DNA of 64,000 nt from Rhodococcus wratislaviensis (GCF_900455735.1 NZ_UAUI01000016.1:1-64000), one strand, 5' to 3'. Numbered from the stretch's first letter, positions 40,591 through 50,070 are shown. Program-made: numbers and translations. Notes: a model not told the origin generated them from the letters alone.

Positions 40591-41348
40591 CGCCGATGGT
40601 CAAGGCGGACCGGGTCTGCAAGAACTTCGGGGCGCTGAAGGTACTCAAGGGTGTGTCGCTGGAGATCGACGCCGGCCAGGTCCTGTGCCTGGTCGGGCCC
40701 TCGGGCTCGGGGAAGTCGACGTTCCTGCGGTGCATCAACCACCTCGAGCAGGTCAATGCCGGGCGGCTGTACGTCGACGGCGAGATCGTCGGGTACTCCG
40801 AGCGGGGCGGCAAGCTCTACGAACTCCATCCCAGGGCTGCCGCGAAGCAGCGCCGCGACATCGGGATGGTCTTCCAGCACTTCAACCTGTTCCCGCACCG
40901 CACGGCACTCGAGAACATCATCGAGGCGCCCATCCAGGTGAAGAGGCTCAACAAGAAGAAGGCGCTCGAGCGGGGACGGGATCTCCTCGAGCAGGTGGGC
41001 CTGAGCGAGAAGGCGGACGCGTACCCGGCGCAACTGTCGGGTGGGCAGCAGCAGCGCGTCGCCATCGCCCGCGCGCTGGCGATGGACCCCAAGCTGATGC
41101 TGTTCGACGAGCCGACGTCCGCGCTCGACCCGGAGCTGGTCGGGGAGGTGCTGACCGTGATGAAGGATCTCGCGGCAGGCGGCATGACGATGGTCGTCGT
41201 CACGCACGAGATGGGCTTCGCACGCGAGGTGGCCGACCAGCTCGTGTTCATGGACGCCGGCGTCGTCGTCGAATCGGGCAACCCTCGCGAGCTGCTCGCC
41301 AATCCGCAGCACGACCGCACCAAGTTGTTCTTGTCGAAGCTGCTGTAA
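40587..41348 (+). CDS. Polar amino acid ABC transporter ATPase (GlnQ type)
   Basis: 253 residues; Walker [21 protein letters not shown]-loop [12 protein letters not shown], signature [15 protein letters not shown], Walker [16 protein letters not shown]-loop [13 protein letters not shown]. The ATG follows GGAGGGG and overlaps the permease stop. Last gene of the operon; a strong hairpin begins 12 bp after the stop. Confidence 0.93.
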   Translation: MTPMVKADRVCKNFGALKVLKGVSLEIDAGQVLCLVGPSGSGKSTFLRCINHLEQVNAGRLYVDGEIVGYSERGGKLYELHPRAAAKQRRDIGMVFQHFNLFPHRTALENIIEAPIQVKRLNKKKALERGRDLLEQVGLSEKADAYPAQLSGGQQQRVAIARALAMDPKLMLFDEPTSALDPELVGEVLTVMKDLAAGGMTMVVVTHEMGFAREVADQLVFMDAGVVVESGNPRELLANPQHDRTKLFLSKLL

Positions 41349-41359
41349 TGGCCTCCGGC

Positions 41360-41405
41360 CCCGTGAGTACTTGTCAACCGCCCGCGGTTAACAAGTACTC
41401 ACGGG
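41360..41405. terminator. Bidirectional 20-bp hairpin
   Basis: Outer stem of 15 bp (41360-41374 with 41391-41405), one C-A mismatch, inner stem of 5 bp (AACCG/CGGTT) and a CCCG loop; TTT follows on the plus strand. It ends the ABC operon and also contains the last codons of the convergent methyltransferase gene. Confidence 0.85.
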
Positions 41406-42281
41406 TTTGCGGCAGCTGAAGATGGCGGTGCCGGGGAAGATCTGTCCACGCAGTGGGCTCCACTGCCCCCATTCGCGGTCGAGCCACTCGGGCCACTCCG
41501 GCTCGATGATGTCGCGTACCTCCAGGCCTGCCGCCACGATCTCGCGAACCCGGTCGCCGATGGTCCGGTGGTGCTCGACGTAGGTGGGGACGCCGTCGCC
41601 GTCGACTTCCACGTAGGGCGTGCGGTCGAAGTAGGGGAGCGACGCGGTGAGCCCGCGCGGGCCCGGATCGTCCGGGAAGATCCAGCGGATCGGATGGTTG
41701 ACGGCGAACACCCACAGCCCGCCCGGGCGGAGAACTCGGGCCACCTCACTCATCACCTGCTGTGAGTCCGCCACGAACGGAACTGCGCCAAAAGCCGAAC
41801 ATGCGATGTCGAAACTCGCGTCGGCGAAGGGGAGGTGCTCGGCTCCCGCATGAACGAGCGGCACAGTCGCGCCGCCCGCCCGCATGGCCTCGACCCCGCG
41901 GGTCAGCATCGACATGGACAGATCGAGCCCGACCGCCCGGGCGCCCCGGCCGGCGAGCCATCGCGCACAGGGCGCGGAACCGCAGCCCACCTCGAGGACG
42001 TCCTTGCCCGCCACGTCACCGAGCAGGTGGTAATCGCCCTCGTGGAGTCCCTCCGGACACCAGACGAACTCGCCCCCGGACGAGTCCACGCCGAGGAACT
42101 CGCCGTGGGTGCGGTGGTAGTCGTCCGCATCGGCGTCCCACCAGGCGCGGCTCGCGCGTTCGCTGGACTCGGAATCGACACGAACCCTGCTCACCCCGGA
42201 CGTTCCGAGCACGCTGTTGGCGGTGCCGTGACGGTCGTCTTCGGGAGAGAGAGGAGAATCGGAGGGGCGAGGATCGGGCAT
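41388..42281 (-). CDS. SAM-dependent methyltransferase (class I)
   Basis: 297 residues. Motif I is DVLEVGCGSAPCARWLAGRG, followed by VGLDLSMSMLTRG, HAGAEHLPFADASFDIACSA and EVARVLRPGGLWVFAVNHP, a Methyltransf_11 type domain; WWDADADDYHRTHGEFLGVD is a family-typical N-terminal segment in actinobacteria. Substrate unknown. The ATG at 42281 has TACTCT at 42294-42289, spacer 7, with no Shine-Dalgarno. Its stop lies inside the terminator hairpin. Confidence 0.85.
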   Translation of the reverse strand: MPDPRPSDSPLSPEDDRHGTANSVLGTSGVSRVRVDSESSERASRAWWDADADDYHRTHGEFLGVDSSGGEFVWCPEGLHEGDYHLLGDVAGKDVLEVGCGSAPCARWLAGRGARAVGLDLSMSMLTRGVEAMRAGGATVPLVHAGAEHLPFADASFDIACSAFGAVPFVADSQQVMSEVARVLRPGGLWVFAVNHPIRWIFPDDPGPRGLTASLPYFDRTPYVEVDGDGVPTYVEHHRTIGDRVREIVAAGLEVRDIIEPEWPEWLDREWGQWSPLRGQIFPGTAIFSCRKPVSTC

Positions 42282-42316
42282 GGGCAACAGAGTAGAGCGT
42301 GGGAACGTGCCCGGGT

Positions 42317-42531
42317 TTGCCCAGCTTGCCCACGGGCGCGTAGCCTATTGCACGCGAGTGTCTATGTGTGCGGCATCGGATTCGGTTCAGTTCGAGTTTG
42401 TTCGGTTCCAGTCGGGTGTCGTTCACTGCGCTTGCGGTGATCTGATTCGGCGGGAATGTTCCGTCGGTTCAGGTTGCTTGTCCGACAGAACACCATCAAC
42501 CGACCACAACCCGTCCGGAGCAACTCAACAC
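42317..42531 (+). promoter_or_regulatory. rpsA promoter and long leader
   Basis: TTGCCC (42317-42322)-N18-TAGCCT (42341-42346) is a plausible housekeeping promoter, giving a leader of about 180 nt. The leader is less GC-rich than its surroundings and repeats TTCGGTTC (near 42379 and 42399); GTCGGTT (42463-42469) can pair with AACCGAC (42498-42504). S1 represses its own mRNA in other bacteria, so the structure may serve that. No gene is seen here. Confidence 0.45.
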
Positions 42532-44016
42532 ATGCCCTCCACCACCGTGACCTCGCCGCAGGTAGCCGTCAACGACATCGGCTCCGCCGAGGACTTCCTC
42601 GCCGCCATCGACGCAACGATCAAGTACTTCAACGATGGCGACATCGTCGAAGGCACCATCGTCAAGGTCGATCGTGACGAGGTCCTGCTCGACATCGGTT
42701 ACAAGACCGAAGGCGTCATCCCTTCCCGTGAGCTCTCCATCAAGCACGACGTCGACCCCAACGAGGTCGTCTCCGTGGGCGATGAGGTCGAAGCTCTCGT
42801 CCTCACCAAGGAGGACAAGGAAGGCCGACTGATCCTGTCGAAGAAGCGCGCTCAGTACGAGCGTGCCTGGGGCACCATCGAGGAGCTCAAGGAGAAGGAC
42901 GAGGCCGTCAAGGGCACCGTCATCGAGGTCGTCAAGGGCGGCCTGATCCTCGACATCGGCCTGCGTGGCTTCCTCCCCGCTTCGCTCGTCGAGATGCGCC
43001 GTGTCCGCGATCTCCAGCCGTACGTCGGCAAGGAGATCGAGGCCAAGATCATCGAGCTCGACAAGAACCGCAACAACGTCGTCCTCTCGCGCCGCGCATG
43101 GCTCGAGCAGACGCAGTCCGAGGTTCGCAGCGAGTTCCTGCACCAGCTGCAGAAGGGCCAGGTCCGCAAGGGCGTCGTGTCCTCCATCGTCAACTTCGGT
43201 GCCTTCGTGGACCTGGGCGGCGTCGACGGCCTGGTGCACGTTTCCGAGCTGTCCTGGAAGCACATCGACCACCCGTCCGAGGTTGTCGAGGTCGGCACCG
43301 AGGTCACCGTCGAGGTTCTCGACGTCGACCTGGACCGCGAGCGCGTCTCCCTGTCGCTCAAGGCCACCCAGGAAGACCCGTGGCGTCAGTTCGCCCGTAC
43401 GCACGCCATCGGCCAGATCGTGCCCGGCAAGGTCACGAAGCTGGTTCCGTTCGGTGCCTTCGTGCGCGTCGAAGAGGGAATCGAAGGCCTCGTCCACATC
43501 TCCGAGCTGGCCGAGCGCCACGTGGAGGTCCCGGACCAGGTTGTCGGCGTCAACGACGATGCACTCGTCAAGGTCATCGACATCGACCTCGAGCGTCGTC
43601 GCATCTCGCTGTCGCTGAAGCAGGCCAACGAGGACTACAACGCCGAGTTCGATCCGTCCAAGTACGGCATGGCGGACAGCTACGACGAGCAGGGCAACTA
43701 CATCTTCCCCGAGGGCTTCGATCCCGAGACCAACGAATGGCTCGAGGGCTTCGACAAGCAGCGTGAAGAGTGGGAGAACCGCTACGCCGAGGCTGAGCGT
43801 CGTCACAAGATGCACACCGCTCAGATGGAGAAGACCGCTGCAGACGAGGCCGCCGAGGCTGCCACCGCTGCTGCCGGCTACTCCTCCGAGTCGGGTGCCG
43901 GCGACGCCGACGCCGCTGCGTCCTCCAGCGCCTCGTCGTCCGAGTCTGCCGGCGGATCGCTCGCCAGCGACGCACAGCTCGCCGCACTGCGCGAGAAGCT
44001 GTCGGGCAACGCCTAG
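42532..44016 (+). CDS. rpsA: 30S ribosomal protein S1
   Basis: 494 residues with four S1/OB-fold repeats (about 43-112, 130-195, 216-284 and 301-370), for example GDIVEGTIVKVDRDEVLLDI, KGTVIEVVKGGLILDIG, KGVVSSIVNFGAFVDLGGVD and GKVTKLVPFGAFVRVEEGI. E. coli S1 has six; four is normal in actinobacteria. It binds mRNA leaders on the 30S subunit. The tail is disordered, Ala/Ser/Asp-rich. The ATG at 42532 has GGAG about 12 nt upstream; the open frame before it overlaps the methyltransferase promoter. Confidence 0.96.
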   Translation: MPSTTVTSPQVAVNDIGSAEDFLAAIDATIKYFNDGDIVEGTIVKVDRDEVLLDIGYKTEGVIPSRELSIKHDVDPNEVVSVGDEVEALVLTKEDKEGRLILSKKRAQYERAWGTIEELKEKDEAVKGTVIEVVKGGLILDIGLRGFLPASLVEMRRVRDLQPYVGKEIEAKIIELDKNRNNVVLSRRAWLEQTQSEVRSEFLHQLQKGQVRKGVVSSIVNFGAFVDLGGVDGLVHVSELSWKHIDHPSEVVEVGTEVTVEVLDVDLDRERVSLSLKATQEDPWRQFARTHAIGQIVPGKVTKLVPFGAFVRVEEGIEGLVHISELAERHVEVPDQVVGVNDDALVKVIDIDLERRRISLSLKQANEDYNAEFDPSKYGMADSYDEQGNYIFPEGFDPETNEWLEGFDKQREEWENRYAEAERRHKMHTAQMEKTAADEAAEAATAAAGYSSESGAGDADAAASSSASSSESAGGSLASDAQLAALREKLSGNA

Positions 44017-44047
44017 TAAGTCCGCCTGACTCGTCAGGCAAAGCCGA

Positions 44048-44080
44048 AGACCCCGCTCCTGCATTGCAGGGGCGGGGTCT
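44048..44080 (+). terminator. rpsA terminator hairpin
   Basis: A 15-bp stem, AGACCCCGC paired with GCGGGGTCT, continuing through one T-G wobble and CCTGC/GCAGG, with an ATT loop. It lies 32 bp after the rpsA stop. Confidence 0.8.
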
Positions 44081-44107
44081 CGTCGTTGCACGACGTCCGA
44101 ACATGGC

Positions 44108-44139
44108 TGTGGCCCAACCTCTTCGGAGGTTGGGCCACA
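44108..44139. terminator. 14-bp hairpin with TTCG tetraloop
   Basis: TGTGGCCCAACCTC-TTCG-complement, a very stable stem-loop 24 bp after the 3' end of the minus-strand 72-residue gene. It suits that gene as terminator and adds a second stop behind rpsA. Confidence 0.8.
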
Positions 44140-44162
44140 ATGGTGTCGGGTGAGGCGGGCGC

Positions 44163-44381
44163 TCAGTTCGCGGTGGCGGGAATCCAGTAACCGGACGACG
44201 ACTGCACCTCGGCGCGCTTGCGCATCGTTGCGAAGCTGTGCCTGCCCTGGCCGATGAGTGCCGTGAGCCAGGTCCGGCGATGTTCGGCGAGCGCGGAGGC
44301 CACCTCGGGGATCTCGATGCAATGCACCCCGCCCGCAATGCCGAGGCGGTGCCGACCGAACTGGTTGCGGTGATCGCGCAT
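44163..44381 (-). CDS. Small basic protein, function unknown
   Basis: 72 residues, Arg/His-rich, no membrane helix (for example GRHRLGIAGGVHCIEIPEVA, RQ-like basic patch HRRTWLTALIGQGRHSF). Support for coding: GAGGA 7 nt before the ATG at 44381, and its own terminator 24 bp after the stop. Family not recognised. It stands alone between rpsA and coaE. Confidence 0.6.
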   Translation of the reverse strand: MRDHRNQFGRHRLGIAGGVHCIEIPEVASALAEHRRTWLTALIGQGRHSFATMRKRAEVQSSSGYWIPATAN

Positions 44382-44551
44382 GGCGTTCCTCTTCTTCGAG
44401 AAGGTGCAGGTCGGGTGCGTTCGCTAGAACATAACCGACCGTGTCGGACATCTGTGGTATTTGGGGCAGGTGAGTCTGCAGGGAGGGAAGAGGGTGGAGA
44501 TCGGCGAGGGACGTGCGTACTCGGTGCACGGCGGGTGCAACACTGGGGGGC

Positions 44552-45766
44552 GTGTTGAGAATCGGCCTCACTGGAGGCATAGGAGCCGGTAAGTCCACCG
44601 TGTCGAAGGTCCTCGCCGAACTCGGGGCCGTGATCGTCGATGCCGATCTGATTGCGCGGGAGGTCGTCGAACCCGGAACACCCGGCCTCGCGGCCATCGT
44701 CGATCGGTTCGGCGAAGAGATCCTGACGGAGGACGGCGCGCTCGACCGGCCCGCCCTGGCCGCCCGCGCCTTCGCCGACGACGAATCGCGGCTCGCGCTG
44801 AATGCCATCGTTCACCCGCTCGTCGGGGCGCGCACCACCGAGACCATCGAATCGGCGCCCAAGGACGCGATCCTCGTCCAGGACATTCCGCTGCTGGTCG
44901 AGGGCGGAATGGGCGCTGCCTTCCACCTGGTCGTCGTCGTGTTCGTCGATGCCGAGGAGCGGGTGCAGCGGCTCGTCGGATCGCGGGGGATGCCCGAGAC
45001 CGATGCGCGGGCGCGGATCGCAGCCCAGGCCGACGACGATCAGCGGCGGGCGGCGGCCGACGTCTGGCTCGACAACAGCGGCGCCCCGGGCGCACTCGAG
45101 CCGGAGATCCGGGCGCTGTGGTCGGAGCGTCTCGTGCCGTTCGAGTCCAATATCCGCACCCGGACCGTCGTCCGTGTCCTGCCCGAACTCGCCCCGCCGA
45201 ACCCGCAGTGGCCGGCGCAGGCGGACCGGCTGATCGCTCGGTTGCGACTGGTGTGCGGCGACCGCGCTGTCCGGGTCGACCACATCGGGTCGACGGCCGT
45301 CGAGGGATTGCCCGCCAAGGACGTCCTCGACGTGCAGGTGACGGTCGCGAACCTCGAAACGGCGGACGACCTCGCCGAATCACTCGCCGACGCCGGGTTC
45401 CCCCGCATCGAGCACATCACCGCCGACGACCCGAAGCCCTCGTACCAGGGCGGAGAGACCGACCCGGCGCTGTGGGGCAAGCGAATCCACGGCGGTGCCG
45501 ACCCGGGACGGCCCGTCAACATCCATCTTCGTGTCGACGGGTGGCCCGGGCAGCAGTTCGCGCTCGTGTTCCGCGACTGGCTGCGCGCCGACACCGACGC
45601 CCGCACCGAGTACCTCGCGGTCAAGGAAGGTGCGGCGGAGAAGGCTGCCGGGCACACGGACTACCGGGACGCGATCACCGCCTACGTCGACGCGAAGTCC
45701 CCGTGGTTCGACCGCGCCTACCACCGGGCGTGGGAATGGGCCGAGCGTACCGGCTGGAGCGCGTAG
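44552..45766 (+). CDS. coaE: Dephospho-CoA kinase fused to a GrpB/UPF0157 domain
   Basis: 404 residues. Residues 1-200 are CoaE, which phosphorylates dephospho-CoA in the last step of CoA synthesis; the P-loop is GLTGGIGAGKSTVSKVL, followed by VDADLIAREVVEPG. Residues about 215-395 are a GrpB/UPF0157 nucleotidyltransferase-like domain (VDHIGSTAVEGLPAKDVLDV, NIHLRVDG). The same fusion occurs in mycobacterial CoaE, where the second domain aids folding. The GTG at 44552 has AACACT (44539-44544) 7 nt upstream and no Shine-Dalgarno; the frame upstream is open but unsupported. Confidence 0.93.
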   Translation: MLRIGLTGGIGAGKSTVSKVLAELGAVIVDADLIAREVVEPGTPGLAAIVDRFGEEILTEDGALDRPALAARAFADDESRLALNAIVHPLVGARTTETIESAPKDAILVQDIPLLVEGGMGAAFHLVVVVFVDAEERVQRLVGSRGMPETDARARIAAQADDDQRRAAADVWLDNSGAPGALEPEIRALWSERLVPFESNIRTRTVVRVLPELAPPNPQWPAQADRLIARLRLVCGDRAVRVDHIGSTAVEGLPAKDVLDVQVTVANLETADDLAESLADAGFPRIEHITADDPKPSYQGGETDPALWGKRIHGGADPGRPVNIHLRVDGWPGQQFALVFRDWLRADTDARTEYLAVKEGAAEKAAGHTDYRDAITAYVDAKSPWFDRAYHRAWEWAERTGWSA

Positions 45767-45767
45767 G

Positions 45768-46286
45768 TCACCGCCAGTCGATCGGCATCCCGATCGAGGC
45801 CAGCCACCGGCCGAGGTCGTGGCCGTGCGCGGCAATTCCGTCGATCGCCGTGGTGGCGGTGAGGATCGCCTGCTCGACCGTCGCGGTGTCGAGCAGTCCG
45901 GTGCTGTGCGCCTCCATCAACTCGTCGACGTCGAGGAGTTCGGTGTCGCGGCCGGTGCGGACGACCAGGTCCAGGTAGTGGTCCTCCGACTTCCACACGT
46001 CGTCACCTCGGGTGAAGGTGCCGATGTCGACGTAGTGGTCCTGATCGCGCTGGTGGTAGGGGTGGTAGTGGAAGATCGACGCGCGCAGACCGAGGTCGGG
46101 GAGCAGCCACGACTCCAGGTAGTGGAACTGCCGGTGGTCGGAGGTGCGCGCCATGTACAGCCCCCACGGCTCGACGCGGTAGTGATCGACGTGGCGGACG
46201 AACCCCTTGGGGTCGGTGTTGGTGTGATCTCGTAGGTCGAAGTACTCGACCTTCGGTGGGTGGATGTCGTGACTCGCGCCTGCCAT
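45768..46286 (-). CDS. DUF402 domain protein
   Basis: 172 residues. DUF402 (FomD-like) core: [50 protein letters not shown] and [20 protein letters not shown], with the acidic and basic residues used by this nucleotide-phosphatase-like family. The ATG at 46286 is preceded by TAGGTT (46299-46294), spacer 7, a leaderless pattern. Divergent from uvrB and tail-to-tail with coaE, one base apart; the same position is held by Rv1632c in M. tuberculosis. Confidence 0.85.
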   Translation of the reverse strand: MAGASHDIHPPKVEYFDLRDHTNTDPKGFVRHVDHYRVEPWGLYMARTSDHRQFHYLESWLLPDLGLRASIFHYHPYHQRDQDHYVDIGTFTRGDDVWKSEDHYLDLVVRTGRDTELLDVDELMEAHSTGLLDTATVEQAILTATTAIDGIAAHGHDLGRWLASIGMPIDWR

Positions 46287-46334
46287 GGTGGGGAACCTAC
46301 CGGGTTTTTCAGCCGACGGAGATCGTCGGGGAGT

Positions 46335-46357
46335 TTGTCGGTACCTGCGCCTACCCT
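46335..46357 (+). promoter_or_regulatory. PafBC/RecA-NDp-type damage promoter of uvrB
   Basis: TTGTCGGTA (46335-46343), exactly 8 nt, TACCCT (46352-46357), then 6 nt to the uvrB ATG. Compared with the mycobacterial RecA-independent damage promoter consensus tTGTCRgtg-N8-TAnnnT, only the final base of the first box differs. Transcription would start at or next to the ATG. Confidence 0.75.
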
Positions 46358-46363
46358 GGTTGC

Positions 46364-48526
46364 ATGGCGTTTGCATCCGAGCACCCCGTGGTGGCACATT
46401 CCGAGTTCCGTCCCATCGGGGATATCGAGCGGTCGGAAGCGCGGTTCGAGGTCGTCAGCGACCACAAGCCGGCCGGCGACCAGCCCACCGCGATCGCCGA
46501 TCTGGAACGCCGCATCAACGCCGGCGAGAAGGACGTGGTCCTGCTCGGCGCCACCGGTACGGGTAAGTCCGCGACCACGGCGTGGCTGATCGAGAAGGTG
46601 CAGCGGCCCACCCTGGTGATGGCGCCCAACAAGACGCTCGCCGCGCAGTTGGCCAACGAGCTTCGCGACATGCTGCCCAACAACTCCGTCGAGTACTTCG
46701 TCTCGTACTACGACTACTACCAGCCCGAGGCGTACATAGCGCAGACCGACACCTACATCGAGAAGGACTCGTCGATCAACGACGACGTCGAGCGACTGCG
46801 CCACTCTGCGACGTCGAGCCTGCTCTCGCGGCGGGACGTGGTCGTGGTGGCGTCCGTGTCGTGCATCTACGGCCTCGGCACCCCGCAGTCGTACCTCGAC
46901 CGGTCGGTGCAGCTCGAGGTCGGTGTGGAGGTTCCGCGCGATGCGCTGCTGCGGCTGCTGGTCGATGTGCAGTACACCCGCAACGATCTGGCGTTCACCC
47001 GCGGATCCTTCCGGGTGCGCGGCGACACCGTCGAGATCATTCCCTCCTACGAGGAGCTGGCGGTGCGGATCGAGTTCTTCGGCGACGAGATCGAGGCGCT
47101 GTACTACCTGCACCCCCTCACCGGGGACGTGGTGCGGAAGGTCGACTCGGTGCGCATCTTCCCGGCCACGCACTACGTCGCGGGTCCCGAACGGATGGAA
47201 CGCGCCGTCAAGGACATCGAAGCCGAACTCGAGGAACGGCTCGCCGACCTCGAGAACAAGGGCAAGCTGCTCGAGGCGCAGCGGCTGCGGATGCGCACGC
47301 AGTACGACCTCGAGATGATCAAGCAGGTCGGGTTCTGCTCCGGCATCGAGAACTACTCGCGTCACATCGACGGTCGTGGGCCGGGCACCGCGCCCGCCAC
47401 ACTGATCGACTACTTCCCGGAGGACTTCCTCCTCGTCATCGACGAGTCCCACGTGACGGTCCCGCAGATCGGCGCGATGTACGAGGGTGACATGTCGCGT
47501 AAGCGGAACCTCGTCGAGTTCGGGTTCCGGTTGCCGTCCGCCACCGACAACCGCCCGCTGACCTGGGAGGAATTCACCCAGCGCATCGGGCAGACGGTGT
47601 ACCTGTCGGCCACACCCGGCAAGTACGAGCTCGGACAGGCAGGCGGGGAGTTCGTCGAGCAGGTCATCCGCCCCACCGGTCTCGTCGACCCCCAGGTGGT
47701 CGTCAAACCGACCAAGGGGCAGATCGACGACCTCGTGCACGAGATCCGCGAACGCGCGGACCGCGACGAGCGCGTCCTCGTCACCACGTTGACGAAGAAG
47801 ATGGCGGAAGACCTCACCGACTACCTCCTCGAACTCGGGATCCGGGTGCGGTACCTGCACTCGGACATCGACACTCTGCGACGGGTCGAGCTGCTCCGGC
47901 AGCTTCGGCTCGGGGAGTACGACGTTCTGGTGGGTATCAACCTGCTGCGTGAGGGACTCGACCTTCCCGAGGTGTCGTTGGTGGCCATCCTCGACGCCGA
48001 CAAGGAGGGGTTCCTCCGGAGCTCGACCAGCCTCATCCAGACCATCGGCCGTGCAGCTCGTAACGTCTCCGGCCAGGTCCACATGTACGCCGACAAGATC
48101 ACCGACTCGATGCAGCACGCGATCGAGGAGACCGAGCGGCGGCGTGAGAAGCAGATCGCCTACAACGAGAAGATGGGCGTCGATCCGCAGCCGCTGCGGA
48201 AGAAGATCGCGGACATCCTCGACCAGGTCTACGAGGAAGCCGAGGACACGGCCAGCGGGGTCGACGTCGGCGGTTCCGGACGCAACGCCACCCGCGGGCG
48301 CCGCGCGCAGGGCGAGGCCGGACGCTCGGTCAGCGCCGGGGTCTACGAGGGTCGCGACACGAAGTCGATGCCCAGGGCGGAGTTGGCCGACCTGGTCAAG
48401 GAATTGACCGATCAGATGATGAACGCCGCCCGCGATCTGCAGTTCGAACTCGCCGGGCGACTGCGCGACGAGATCGCCGACCTGAAGAAGGAGCTGCGCG
48501 GCATGGACGCCGCGGGTCTGAAATAG
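46364..48526 (+). CDS. uvrB: Excinuclease ABC subunit B
   Basis: 720 residues. DNA-damage-verifying helicase of nucleotide excision repair. Walker [18 protein letters not shown] near residue 63, beta-hairpin [24 protein letters not shown]-like [11 protein letters not shown], motif [18 protein letters not shown] and QTIGRAARN, and a C-terminal UVR motif ([20 protein letters not shown]) that contacts UvrC. I choose the ATG at 46364; the frame is open 36 codons further but covers the promoter. Confidence 0.97.
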   Translation: MAFASEHPVVAHSEFRPIGDIERSEARFEVVSDHKPAGDQPTAIADLERRINAGEKDVVLLGATGTGKSATTAWLIEKVQRPTLVMAPNKTLAAQLANELRDMLPNNSVEYFVSYYDYYQPEAYIAQTDTYIEKDSSINDDVERLRHSATSSLLSRRDVVVVASVSCIYGLGTPQSYLDRSVQLEVGVEVPRDALLRLLVDVQYTRNDLAFTRGSFRVRGDTVEIIPSYEELAVRIEFFGDEIEALYYLHPLTGDVVRKVDSVRIFPATHYVAGPERMERAVKDIEAELEERLADLENKGKLLEAQRLRMRTQYDLEMIKQVGFCSGIENYSRHIDGRGPGTAPATLIDYFPEDFLLVIDESHVTVPQIGAMYEGDMSRKRNLVEFGFRLPSATDNRPLTWEEFTQRIGQTVYLSATPGKYELGQAGGEFVEQVIRPTGLVDPQVVVKPTKGQIDDLVHEIRERADRDERVLVTTLTKKMAEDLTDYLLELGIRVRYLHSDIDTLRRVELLRQLRLGEYDVLVGINLLREGLDLPEVSLVAILDADKEGFLRSSTSLIQTIGRAARNVSGQVHMYADKITDSMQHAIEETERRREKQIAYNEKMGVDPQPLRKKIADILDQVYEEAEDTASGVDVGGSGRNATRGRRAQGEAGRSVSAGVYEGRDTKSMPRAELADLVKELTDQMMNAARDLQFELAGRLRDEIADLKKELRGMDAAGLK

Positions 48527-48556
48527 CGGCGGCGTCGAGGCAGTACGGTCTGAAGC

Positions 48557-49429
48557 ATGGATGCACACAGCGCAGGTCGTACCGCCCGGTCCTTGGAGTT
48601 GCTTCATTCCCTCAGCTATTTCGTTCCCGAGGTCGAGGATCGTCTGGTCGAGGCGGGTCTCGAGCCGGGTCGGATGGGCTACTTCGCGGGCCGCTCCGCG
48701 GCGATGGGCGCGGTCGGTGCGGGCGTCGTCACTGCGACCTTCTTCAACTTCAGTCCGGCCGTGATCGAGTCGGTCATTCCGCGTGCCTGGGGTCTGGCCA
48801 CGCCCGCGGCAATCGTCGACGCGCGATACCGGGCGGTCGGGGAGGCGTATGTGCGACTTCTCGGCGAATCGGTGACGAATTCTCCGGAGATGGCCGAGGC
48901 CGCCGAACTCGCGTCGATCGCCGCCCGGGGGATCCAGGGTGTCGAGGGTAGGCCCCTATACGCGGGTTATGCGGAGGTGGAGTGGCCGGACGCACCGCAC
49001 CTCGCCTTCTGGCATGCCCTCACGTTGTTGCGGGAGTACCGCGGCGACGGTCACGTCGCCGCCCTGCAGACGGCGGGGCTCAGCGGACTCGAATCTCTGA
49101 TCACGCACACCGCGACCGGATTCGGCTTCCAGAAGAAGTTCGCGATCACCCGCCGCGCCTGGACTCAGGACCAGTGGGACTCGGCGAGCGACAGTCTGCG
49201 CGACCGCGAGATCCTGGACGCGCGGGGTGAACTCACCGCAGACGGCAAGGAACTGCGCGAACTGGTCGAGGATCTCACCGACGATCTCGCGCTGGCCCCG
49301 TGGGCCGCGCTGGGGGAGGACGGGGCGGCCCGGCTCGTCGAACTCGCGACCCCGTGGCGTGACGCGATCGTCGCGGCGGGGGTGTTCCCGGCCGGCGTGT
49401 TCGGTCCCAAGGTCGGCACGTCACGTTGA
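48557..49429 (+). CDS. SCO6745/SalK-like family protein
   Basis: 290 residues, mostly helical. LHSLSYFVPEVEDRLVEAG, YFAGRSAAMGAVGAGVVTAT, ATFFNFSPAVIESVIPRAW and ALTLLREYRGDGHVAALQTA mark the actinobacterial SCO6745 family, which ends in a winged-helix-like region (AITRRAWTQDQWDSA, LTADGKELRELVE). Function unknown. The ATG has TACGGT (48544-48549) 7 nt upstream. It stands between uvrB and the stress protein gene. Confidence 0.8.
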   Translation: MDAHSAGRTARSLELLHSLSYFVPEVEDRLVEAGLEPGRMGYFAGRSAAMGAVGAGVVTATFFNFSPAVIESVIPRAWGLATPAAIVDARYRAVGEAYVRLLGESVTNSPEMAEAAELASIAARGIQGVEGRPLYAGYAEVEWPDAPHLAFWHALTLLREYRGDGHVAALQTAGLSGLESLITHTATGFGFQKKFAITRRAWTQDQWDSASDSLRDREILDARGELTADGKELRELVEDLTDDLALAPWAALGEDGAARLVELATPWRDAIVAAGVFPAGVFGPKVGTSR

Positions 49430-49476
49430 CGCTGATCACAGCCCGGGCGCGTCCGGAATGTGATCCGTCATGCACT

Positions 49477-49488
49477 GGGGATATCCCC
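49477..49488. promoter_or_regulatory. GGGGATATCCCC palindrome upstream of the stress protein gene
   Basis: A perfect 12-bp palindrome in the 188-bp gap before the universal stress protein gene. TAGGGT at 49533-49538 may be its -10. The site could bind a regulator; none can be named. Confidence 0.3.
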
Positions 49489-49617
49489 TGTGGCATGTGT
49501 TGCAAATGCACCTATGCGGGCACCGATACAGCTAGGGTCAGCGCAGTGGCTGCTGGGTCCAGGCATGACGGATGTCCGGACCCCGGCCAATTGACCACCG
49601 CAGACATGGAGGAATGA

Positions 49618-50070
49618 ATGAGCGCCTACCGGACCGTTGTCGTCGGAACCGATGGCTCCGAGTCGTCGTTTCTGGCCGTCGAGAAGGCTGCCGCCATCGC
49701 GGGGGACGCCGGCGCCAAGCTGATCATCGCCTGCGCGTACTACCCGGCCGATCCGAAGGACGTCGGGCAGGCCGCCGACGCGCTCGGTGACGAGGCCTAC
49801 CAGATCACCGGTTCTGCCCCGACGTACGAGATCCTCCGCACCGCGAAGGAGCGCGCCCACGCCGCCGGCGCCAAGGAGGTCGTGGAACGCGCCGTCGTCG
49901 GCGCCCCCGTCGAATCGCTGCTGAACCTGGTCGACGAGGTCGAGGCCGGTCTTCTGGTGATCGGCAACCGGGGACTCAACACCCTTACCGGGCGTCTCCT
50001 CGGCTCGGTTCCGTCGGATGCCGCACGCAAGTCGACGTCCGACGTCCTCATCGTCCACACGGTGCGCTGA
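49618..50070 (+). CDS. Universal stress protein (UspA family)
   Basis: 150 residues, a single Usp domain. The N-terminal VVVGTDGSESS and the ATP-binding signature G-x2-G-x9-GS in GNRGLNTLTGRLLGSVP (near residue 117) are intact, so nucleotide binding is expected. The equivalent M. tuberculosis protein is Rv1636, reported to bind cAMP. ATG at 49618 with GGAGG 5 nt upstream. Converges on the DUF732 gene with a 12-bp gap. Confidence 0.92.
   Translation: MSAYRTVVVGTDGSESSFLAVEKAAAIAGDAGAKLIIACAYYPADPKDVGQAADALGDEAYQITGSAPTYEILRTAKERAHAAGAKEVVERAVVGAPVESLLNLVDEVEAGLLVIGNRGLNTLTGRLLGSVPSDAARKSTSDVLIVHTVR

Noticed and set aside
49426-49617. A 63-codon Cys-rich frame (CDPSCTGDIPCGMCCKC) ending next to the stress protein start
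   Set aside because: TTG start without Shine-Dalgarno, third-position GC much lower than neighbouring genes, and it spans the presumed promoter and palindrome. Kept only as a curiosity.
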